NCBI GenBank assembly: GCA_003220955.1
Contig: QHTW01000217.1
Location: 1-19,383, forward strand
DNA: 19,383 bases
Direction of reading: 5' to 3'
DNA from: Gemmatimonadota bacterium
GTDB lineage: Bacteria > Gemmatimonadota > Gemmatimonadetes > Gemmatimonadales > GWC2-71-9
Shown here: positions 14,302 through 19,383 of the stretch, one piece after another
How positions within the stretch are numbered: the first letter of the stretch is position 1
Layout: every line of letters starts with the position of its first letter
Program-made: the position numbers and the translations under genes
Notes under the pieces: model-generated
The model's database searches: none
Seen by the model: the letters and a program-made list of their open reading frames with translations, nothing else
What the model was told of the DNA's origin: nothing

Positions 14302-14839
14302 TCCGGCGGTCTTCCTCGATCGCGACGGGACGGTCATCGAGGAGACCGGTTATCTGCACGAGCCCGGGAAGGTCAAGCTGCTCCCCGGTGCTGCCCAGGC
14401 GATCAAGCAGCTCAACGAACGCGGGTTTCTCGCGGTTACAGTCAGCAACCAGTCGGGCATCGCGCGCGGGCTGTACACCGTCGCCGACTACGCCGCCGTC
14501 CAGCGCCGGCTCGCCGAGCTGCTCGAGGCGCAGGGGGGCGGGGGGGGCGCCCATCTCGACGGCGCGTACTTCTGCCCGCACCACCCGCGGTTCACCGGTC
14601 CCTGCGAGTGTCGCAAACCGGGTCTCAAGTTGTTCCGCGACGCGGCCGCGGCGCTCGACATCGACCTGAAACGTTCCTGGTGGGTGCAGCCCGCCCGGGC
14701 GTTAGGCGGCAAAGCGATTCTGGTCGCGGCGGGAGAGGGCAATCTCGATCAAGGACAGGCGCGGGCGATAGGAGCGAAAGTGGTCGCGGATTTGGCGGCG
14801 GCGGTCGCAGAAATTGTGCGCGCCAGCGTCACTCCATAA
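14294..14839 (+). CDS. gmhB: HAD hydrolase, heptose-1,7-bisphosphate 7-phosphatase (GmhB) type, lacking motif IV
   Basis: HAD-IIIA phosphatase resembling GmhB, which makes heptose 1-phosphate for LPS or S-layer heptose; histidinol-phosphate phosphatase is the close alternative. It has 181 aa from GTG at 14294 (8-nt overlap with selA). Visible features are the nucleophile motif FLDRDGTV (D9, D11), motif II VSNQSG (50-55), zinc-binding CPHHP (94-98) with CEC (104-106), and K108 in CRKPG. After RSWWV (127-131) the sequence jumps to QPARALGGKAILV. The usual GDxxxD magnesium-binding motif between them is absent, equal to about 7 codons lost in frame at 14684-14686. A run of five glycines (81-85), encoded by G6-C-G8, is also unusual. 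Without motif IV, activity is doubtful. The family call is firm; the exact substrate is moderate. Confidence 0.85.
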   Translation: MASPAVFLDRDGTVIEETGYLHEPGKVKLLPGAAQAIKQLNERGFLAVTVSNQSGIARGLYTVADYAAVQRRLAELLEAQGGGGGAHLDGAYFCPHHPRFTGPCECRKPGLKLFRDAAAALDIDLKRSWWVQPARALGGKAILVAAGEGNLDQGQARAIGAKVVADLAAAVAEIVRASVTP

Positions 14840-14879
14840 ATTAGCCTCGCCCCGCGCCCCCGCCCGTGTCCCGTTGCGT

Positions 14880-14885
14880 AAGGAG
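14880..14885 (+). promoter_or_regulatory. Shine-Dalgarno of the PPC-repeat protein
   Basis: AAGGAG lies 6 nt before the GTG at 14892 and selects it over the in-frame ATG at 14907. The chosen start also gives a good signal peptide with a basic second residue. Confidence 0.65.
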
Positions 14886-14891
14886 CCTTCT

Positions 14892-16106
14892 GTGCGCTCA
14901 GTTCTCATGCTGACAGCGCTCGCCGCCGCCGCTCCGATGGCGCTCTCATCGCAGATCCCCATTCGCGTGGGCCAAGTCGTCACCGGCCGGCTCACACATA
15001 CCGATCAGAAGTTCTCCGACGGCTCGCGCTACAAGATGTACGCGTTCGTCGGCAACAAAGGAGATACCGTCGCGGTGGACCTCACGTCGGACGACTTCGA
15101 CGCGAACCTCCTAATCGCCGACGCGTCCGGCAATTCGCTGGCGCGCAACGACGACGGCGGCGAGAACTGCAATGCGCGCCTGACGTTCGTGCCGCCGGCG
15201 ACCGGGAACTACCGGGTCTACGCGAACTCGAGCTCGCAGGCGGAGATCGGCGAGTTCAAGCTCACCCTGGCGCGCGGCAAGGCGCGCCTCCCGGCCGATA
15301 GCGTGTGCAAGGGTTTTGGACCGGTGGCGGGAATGATCGAAGTCGGGCAGACGATCACCGGCAACCTCACGGCGGACGATCCCGAGTTCCGCAGCGATTC
15401 GACGTATTTCGAGCGGTGGGTGCTGCCCGTCAAACCGAACCAGGCGTTCACGGCCGATCTCCAATCCGAGGATTTCGACGCGTACCTGTGGCTCACCCGC
15501 GGGCACGGCGACAAGATCGTCGCCAACGATGACGGTGGGGGCGGCTGCAATGCGCGCCTCGTCTACACGCCGCAGGACGACCACCCGCTGCGCCTGATCG
15601 TGAACACCGCCCGCCCCCCGCATTCGACGGGTCGCTTCACGCTGCGCGTGACGGAAGGCGAGTCGACCATCGAGACCAAGGGCAACTGTCGCTTCCGTAG
15701 CGTGGCGAGCAACACCCAGACCATGCAGCAGGCGAGCAACGTGACGACGCAGGCGAGCGGCCAGTCCGCGTCCGTCCAGGCGATCCGCGTGGGCGAGACG
15801 GTCAACGGCACGCTCTCGAGCAGCGATTCGCTCTATCCCGACAACACCTACTTCAAGTTCTATCAGTTCGCCGCCCCGACCGGACCGGTGACGATCGACC
15901 TGGCCTCCGACGACTTCGATCCGGTCTTGATCGTCCGCGGCGACGATCTCGACAACTCCATCATCAACGATGACGGCGGCCCGGGCTGCGCGGCGCGCGT
16001 GTCGCGCACGTTCCCCAGCCGTGGCCCGTACCGCATCCTGGTGAACACGACGTCGACGCCGCAGCGCGTTGTCCATCACGCAGGGATCGAGCCCGATGCG
16101 CGATGA
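14892..16106 (+). CDS. Secreted protein of tandem pre-peptidase (PPC) repeats, N-terminal part; frame broken near 16067
   Basis: Exported protein starting at GTG 14892. It has a signal peptide (about 1-20, MRSVLMLTALAAAAPMALSS) and then tandem PPC-like beta-sandwich repeats at about 24-139, 148-266 and 297-392. Each repeat begins with a line such as IRVGQVVTGRL or IEVGQTITGNL, passes through a DFDA/DFDP element, and reaches NDDGGxxC. C93, C219 and C366 sit in this last motif, and a second cysteine closes each repeat (C139, C266), suggesting one disulfide per repeat. The third repeat breaks after NTTSTPQR (residue 392): the expected TGRF-type strand is missing and the frame shifts, after which about 13 residues are spurious. 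PPC domains commonly sit at the C-terminus of secreted proteases, but no protease domain is present here. Function is unknown; a surface or periplasmic binding role is plausible. Confidence 0.82.
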   Translation: MRSVLMLTALAAAAPMALSSQIPIRVGQVVTGRLTHTDQKFSDGSRYKMYAFVGNKGDTVAVDLTSDDFDANLLIADASGNSLARNDDGGENCNARLTFVPPATGNYRVYANSSSQAEIGEFKLTLARGKARLPADSVCKGFGPVAGMIEVGQTITGNLTADDPEFRSDSTYFERWVLPVKPNQAFTADLQSEDFDAYLWLTRGHGDKIVANDDGGGGCNARLVYTPQDDHPLRLIVNTARPPHSTGRFTLRVTEGESTIETKGNCRFRSVASNTQTMQQASNVTTQASGQSASVQAIRVGETVNGTLSSSDSLYPDNTYFKFYQFAAPTGPVTIDLASDDFDPVLIVRGDDLDNSIINDDGGPGCAARVSRTFPSRGPYRILVNTTSTPQRVVHHAGIEPDAR

Positions 16107-16542
16107 CGACAATGCCAACTGCGGCCAGCGGGCGGGGGGCGCCCCCGGCGCCGCGGGCGGCAATGAGCACTCGATCCAAGTCGGCCAGACACAGCAGGGC
16201 CAGCTCACCCGCAACGACGTGCTGCTCACCAGCGACAGCACCTACGCGCAGCCGTGGACGATTCAGGGCCGCGCCGGCCAGACGATTACCATCGATCTCG
16301 AGTCCGACGCGTTCGATTCGTATCTGTTCCTGCGCGGGCCCGGCATCTCGGGCGGCCGCGACTTCCAGGACGACGACTCGGGCGGCAACTGCCATGCCCG
16401 GCTCACGGCGACGTTCCCGCAGAGCGGCGAGTACGAGATTGTGGTGAACACCGCCGATCATTACGCGACGGGCGCCTTCTCGCTCAGCGTCACCACCGGT
16501 TCCAAACCGAAGTCGGTCGCGCGCTGCACTCGTAGCCACTAG
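16069..16542 (+). CDS. PPC-repeat protein, C-terminal part out of frame with the rest
   Basis: Carries the end of the third PPC repeat (LSITQGSSP, then DDDNANCGQ with its closing cysteine) and a complete fourth repeat. The fourth repeat runs from SIQVGQTQQGQL through DAFDSYLFLRG and DDDSGGNCHARL to TGAFSLSVTTG, and ends with RCTRSH. The NDDGGxxC-type and terminal cysteines are both present, giving the fourth pair. The first usable start is TTG at 16069 without a Shine-Dalgarno sequence, so this is best read as the rest of the upstream gene. The +1 shift agrees with a loss of about 14 nt. The stop TAG overlaps the purN GTG by one base. Confidence 0.8.
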   Translation: MSITQGSSPMRDDDNANCGQRAGGAPGAAGGNEHSIQVGQTQQGQLTRNDVLLTSDSTYAQPWTIQGRAGQTITIDLESDAFDSYLFLRGPGISGGRDFQDDDSGGNCHARLTATFPQSGEYEIVVNTADHYATGAFSLSVTTGSKPKSVARCTRSH

Positions 16543-17117
16543 TGCCCCACCCCCCGCCGGTTCGTGTCGCCGTGCTCGTGTCGGGCGGCGGCACGAACCT
16601 GCAGGCGCTCCTCGATGCCCTGCACGATTCCCCGCTGGCGCGCGTCGCGCGCGTGATCTCCAGCCGCGCCGACGCGGGCGCGCTCGAGCGGGCGCGCCGC
16701 GCCTCCGTCCCCACCGCCGTGCTGCGGGATCCCGGCGACCCGGCCGAGCTGCTCGCGGCGCTGGGGGATGCGCAGCTCGTCGTGCTGGCGGGATATGTGA
16801 AGCTCGTCCCGGCGGCGGTGGTCTCCCGGTTTCGCGGCCGGATGATCAACATCCACCCCGCCCTGTTGCCCGAGTTCGGGGGACCGGGGATGTACGGGCA
16901 ACATGTGCACGACGCGGTGCTCGCGAGCGGCGCCACCGAGTCGGGCGCCACGGTGCATTTCGCGGACGAGGAGTTCGATCGTGGAAAAATCATTGCGCAG
17001 GAGCGCGTGCCCGTGAGGCCGGGAGATACGCCCGATTCGCTTGCCGCCCGGGTTCTGGAGGCGGAGCATCGACTGCTGCCGCGTGTGGTTTTGGATCTTG
17101 CGAAGAGGATTGGATGA
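16542..17117 (+). CDS. purN: Phosphoribosylglycinamide formyltransferase
   Basis: Transfers a formyl group from 10-formyl-tetrahydrofolate to GAR, the third step of purine synthesis. It has 191 aa, normal for the family. Visible features are the phosphate-binding SGGGTN (14-19), LVVLAGYVKLVP (79-90), catalytic N103 and H105 in INIHPALLPEF, and D146 in EEFDRGKIIAQ, matching E. coli N106, H108 and D144. The C-terminus has VRPGDTPDSLAARVLEAEHRL. The GTG start at 16542 overlaps the preceding TAG by one base and lacks a Shine-Dalgarno sequence, so it probably depends on coupling. The GTG at 16572 is an alternative start only if the first residues are dispensable. purH follows after 7 nt, a classic purN-purH pair. 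Confidence 0.96.
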   Translation: MPHPPPVRVAVLVSGGGTNLQALLDALHDSPLARVARVISSRADAGALERARRASVPTAVLRDPGDPAELLAALGDAQLVVLAGYVKLVPAAVVSRFRGRMINIHPALLPEFGGPGMYGQHVHDAVLASGATESGATVHFADEEFDRGKIIAQERVPVRPGDTPDSLAARVLEAEHRLLPRVVLDLAKRIG

Positions 17118-17124
17118 TCGCCCT

Positions 17125-18669
17125 ATGAGAGCCTTGCTGTCAGTTTCAGACAAGCGCGGAATCGTCGAATTCGCGCGGGAGCTGGTCGGGCTTCGCTGGG
17201 AAATTGTCTCGACCGGCGGGACGGCAGAGGCTCTCAGGCGTGAACAGGTCCCGGTGATTGGCGTTGAGGACGTCACGGGGTTCCCCGAGATGATGGACGG
17301 TCGCGTGAAGACGCTGCACCCGAAGATCCACGGCGGGCTGCTGGCGCGGCGCGACAATGCCCACGACCTCGCGGCGCTGCAGCAGCACGGCATCACGCCG
17401 ATCGACCTCATCGCCGTCAATCTGTATCCCTTTCGCGAGACCGTCGCCAAACCGGCGACCACCTTCGCCCAGGCGATCGAGCAGATCGATATCGGCGGCC
17501 CCTCGATGCTCCGCTCGGCCGCGAAAAACCACGCGGCGGTGATCGTTATTGTGGACCCTGATGACTACTCGTCTATCATCAAACGTCTGAAGAACGGCGG
17601 CGTGGCGGCGAACGAGCGGCAGGCGCTCGCCGCCAAGGTGTTCGCGCACACCGCCGCCTACGACAGCGCGATCCTGGCCTACCTGTCGCGGTCGCAGGAA
17701 TCGCTGCCGCCGAGACTCAGCCTGGTCCTCGAGCGGCAGCAGGCGCTTCGTTACGGCGAGAATCCGCATCAGCGCGCCGCGCTGTACGTGACGGACGAAC
17801 CCGGCATCGGGGATATGCAGCAGCTCCACGGCAAGGAGCTGTCGTTCAATAATCTGCTCGACGTCGATGCGGCGGTCATGGCGATCGTCCCATGGCAGAC
17901 CAAGGACGCGCGCGCGGCCTGCGTCATCATCAAGCACACCACGCCGTGCGGCATCGCGCTGGGCCGCAACGCCGCCGACGCCTTCGCGCGCGCGCTGGCG
18001 ACCGATCGCACCTCCGCGTTCGGATCGGTGATCGCGTTCAACACGGTCGTCGACCGCGCCGCCGCCGAAGCGATGCGTGAGCTGTTCGTGGAAGTCGTGG
18101 TCGCGCCGCGCATCGACGCCGCTGCCTTGGCGGTATTCCAGGAAAAGAAGAATCTGCGAGTGGTGGAGGTGCCCCCCGCTCGTGCGGACGATCAGCCGAC
18201 GCTCGACTACAAGCGCGTGCGGGGCGGATTCCTGATCCAGGACCGCTTCCGCTACAGTGACGTCGCGGATGAGTCCAAGTGGCGGATGGCCAGCACTCGG
18301 CGCCCCACGGATGCGCAATGGAACGACCTGCGCTTCGCGTGGGCGGCCGTCGGATCGATCAAGTCCAACGCGATTATCCTCGTGAAGGACGAAGCCGCCA
18401 TCGGGATTGGCGCCGGGCAGATGAGCCGGGTGGACTCGTCGTTCCTGGCCGTCCACAAGGCGCGCCAGCAGGGGCACGATCCTCGCGGTGCGGTGTTAGC
18501 TAGCGATGCCTTTTTCCCCTTCCGGGACGGCGTGGATGAAGCCGCCGCCGCCGGGGTCGCCGCTATCATTCAGCCCGGTGGGTCCGTCCGGGACGCCGAG
18601 GTCATTGCGGCGGCGGACGAGCACGACCTTTCCATGATCCTGACCGGTATGCGACAGTTCCGTCACTAG
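17125..18669 (+). CDS. purH: Bifunctional AICAR transformylase / IMP cyclohydrolase
   Basis: Last two steps of IMP synthesis. The N-terminal cyclohydrolase domain (about 1-195) has LLSVSDKRGI (4-13), STGGTAEAL (29-37) and GRVKTLHPKIHGG. The C-terminal AICAR transformylase domain has RYGENPHQ, the catalytic pair K270-H271 in IKHTTPCG, SAFGSVIAFN, KSNAIILVKD, IGAGQMSRVDS and QPGGSVRDAEVI, and ends TGMRQFRH. The 514 aa are full length and uninterrupted. The ATG at 17125 gives MRALLSVSDK, the family N-terminus; a longer frame from 17041 merely overlaps purN. IKHTTPCG in place of the usual KHTNPCG is a minor variation. Both this enzyme and PurN use formyl-folate, whose one-carbon unit comes from GlyA at the other end of the window. 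Confidence 0.97.
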   Translation: MRALLSVSDKRGIVEFARELVGLRWEIVSTGGTAEALRREQVPVIGVEDVTGFPEMMDGRVKTLHPKIHGGLLARRDNAHDLAALQQHGITPIDLIAVNLYPFRETVAKPATTFAQAIEQIDIGGPSMLRSAAKNHAAVIVIVDPDDYSSIIKRLKNGGVAANERQALAAKVFAHTAAYDSAILAYLSRSQESLPPRLSLVLERQQALRYGENPHQRAALYVTDEPGIGDMQQLHGKELSFNNLLDVDAAVMAIVPWQTKDARAACVIIKHTTPCGIALGRNAADAFARALATDRTSAFGSVIAFNTVVDRAAAEAMRELFVEVVVAPRIDAAALAVFQEKKNLRVVEVPPARADDQPTLDYKRVRGGFLIQDRFRYSDVADESKWRMASTRRPTDAQWNDLRFAWAAVGSIKSNAIILVKDEAAIGIGAGQMSRVDSSFLAVHKARQQGHDPRGAVLASDAFFPFRDGVDEAAAAGVAAIIQPGGSVRDAEVIAAADEHDLSMILTGMRQFRH

Positions 18670-18672
18670 ATT
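18667..18672 (+). promoter_or_regulatory. Candidate -10 box of a leaderless promoter for the DUF2723 gene
   Basis: TAGATT (TANNNT), overlapping the purH stop codon, lies 9 nt before the ATG at 18682, and no Shine-Dalgarno sequence is present in the 12-nt spacer. Weak on its own; listed because the same arrangement recurs at other genes in the window. Confidence 0.22.
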
Positions 18673-18681
18673 ATTGGGCCT

Positions 18682-19383
18682 ATGACGACCACGTATCCCA
18701 ATCGCGCAACGCCCGTGAGCCGCCAGGTGGACTACGTACCTGCCGCGCCTCTGAGCACCGTTAGTCCGCCGTATCTGATGGCAGGGTGCGTGTCGCTGGG
18801 CGCGCTCATCCTGTACGTCCTCACCCTGGCTCCCACGACGCAGTTCTGGGACACGTCGGAATACCTCGCGGCGGCGTACACGCTCGGCATTCCCCATCCG
18901 CCGGGGAATCCGCTGTTCGTGCTGATCGCCCACGTGTTCGGCATGCTGCCCCTCATGAAGGAATACGCCGCGCGCATCAATCTCTTCGCCGCCGTGACGA
19001 GCGCCATCTCCGCGGGTTGCTGGTTCCTCGTCACCGAGCGGTGGCTGCGCTCGTTCGTGCCGGCGCTGTGGCCGCGGCGGCTCGTCGCGCTCGCCGGCGC
19101 GCTCGTCTCCGCCACCGCGTTCACGGTGTGGAATCAGTCGGTCGTCAACGAGAAGGTCTATACGCTCAGCCTGCTGTCCATCGCGCTGATTCTGTGGCTG
19201 ATCGTGCGCTGGGATGATCAGCCGCCCGGAGAGGCCCACGACCACTATCTCCTGCTGATCATCTATTTGCTCGCCTTGACGGCGACGAACCACATGATGG
19301 GCGTGCTCGTCGGACCCGTCGTGCTCGTGCTCCTCTTTCCCCCGCTCAAGCAGAACCGGCCCGCCTCCGAGCCGGAGCGGCGG
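18682..19383 (+). CDS. DUF2723 / TMEM260-like multi-pass membrane protein, C-terminus cut by window edge
   Basis: An open frame of 234 codons runs from ATG 18682 to the window end without a stop. After a polar N-terminus (1-30), the first membrane helix is about 31-51. A luminal/periplasmic loop follows with TQFWDTSEYLAAAYTLGIPH (53-72), then PPGNPLFVL (73-81). The D57/E60 pair and the HPPGNPLF stretch are hallmarks of the DUF2723 (GT117, TMEM260-like) family of putative O-glycosyltransferases using lipid-linked sugars. More hydrophobic segments lie near 100-116, 130-150, 160-175, 187-200 and 203-220, with the conserved VVNEKVYTLS (155-164) between two of them. Full members are usually several hundred residues longer with C-terminal TPR-like regions. 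The family is confident; the donor and acceptor sugar-protein pair is not known here. Confidence 0.88.
   Translation, partial: MTTTYPNRATPVSRQVDYVPAAPLSTVSPPYLMAGCVSLGALILYVLTLAPTTQFWDTSEYLAAAYTLGIPHPPGNPLFVLIAHVFGMLPLMKEYAARINLFAAVTSAISAGCWFLVTERWLRSFVPALWPRRLVALAGALVSATAFTVWNQSVVNEKVYTLSLLSIALILWLIVRWDDQPPGEAHDHYLLLIIYLLALTATNHMMGVLVGPVVLVLLFPPLKQNRPASEPERR

Noticed and set aside
1..19383. CRISPR arrays, tRNA or rRNA genes, transposases, phage or defence genes
   Set aside because: I looked for regularly spaced repeats, cloverleaf genes and mobile-element proteins and saw none. Apart from about 50-150 nt spacers, the window is filled by the listed genes, and there is no gene-free stretch over 300 bases.

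Overview
The window is GC-rich bacterial chromosome, densely packed with housekeeping and metabolic genes. I see no phage, plasmid, transposase, CRISPR array, tRNA or rRNA. The gene content suggests a soil-type Gemmatimonadota or a related phylum: a lipoprotein with Ig-like and carboxypeptidase-like folds, a secreted protein of pre-peptidase (PPC) repeats, a TMEM260/DUF2723 membrane protein, selA, and REP-like intergenic palindromes. This placement is inference from gene types, not a database match.

Layout. About 1-9045 is read on the minus strand. In transcription order it holds a 59-aa membrane protein, thrS, a thiolase, bioY, a CPBP-family membrane protease, a 3-hydroxyacyl-CoA dehydrogenase, an acyl-CoA dehydrogenase, a leucine-type amino acid dehydrogenase, rpiB, and glyA (cut by the window start). 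Thiolase to amino acid dehydrogenase is one compact block with 1-17 nt overlaps or a 13-nt gap. It looks like an operon for acyl-CoA and branched-chain amino acid catabolism, with biotin uptake included. About 9082-19383 is read on the plus strand: valS, a lipoprotein, selA, a gmhB-type phosphatase, the PPC-repeat secreted protein, purN, purH, and a DUF2723 protein cut by the window end. valS and the minus-strand block diverge from a 36-nt spacer.

The most notable signal is that four genes within about 9 kb (thrS, valS, gmhB-like, PPC protein) each lack one short internal segment. Three of the gaps break the reading frame (about 32, 49-52 and 14 nt) and one is in frame (about 21 nt) but removes a catalytic HAD motif. 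thrS and valS are normally essential and single-copy, and everything else in them looks intact. Assembly or sequencing error, or strain-variant collapse, is the first explanation to test; real decay is the alternative. Other points are TANNNT boxes 5-9 nt upstream of several ATGs that lack a Shine-Dalgarno sequence (possible leaderless promoters), two REP-like palindromic elements, a G-quadruplex-type leader before glyA, and a paired-cysteine pattern in the PPC repeats. I found no convincing new defence or mobile system.
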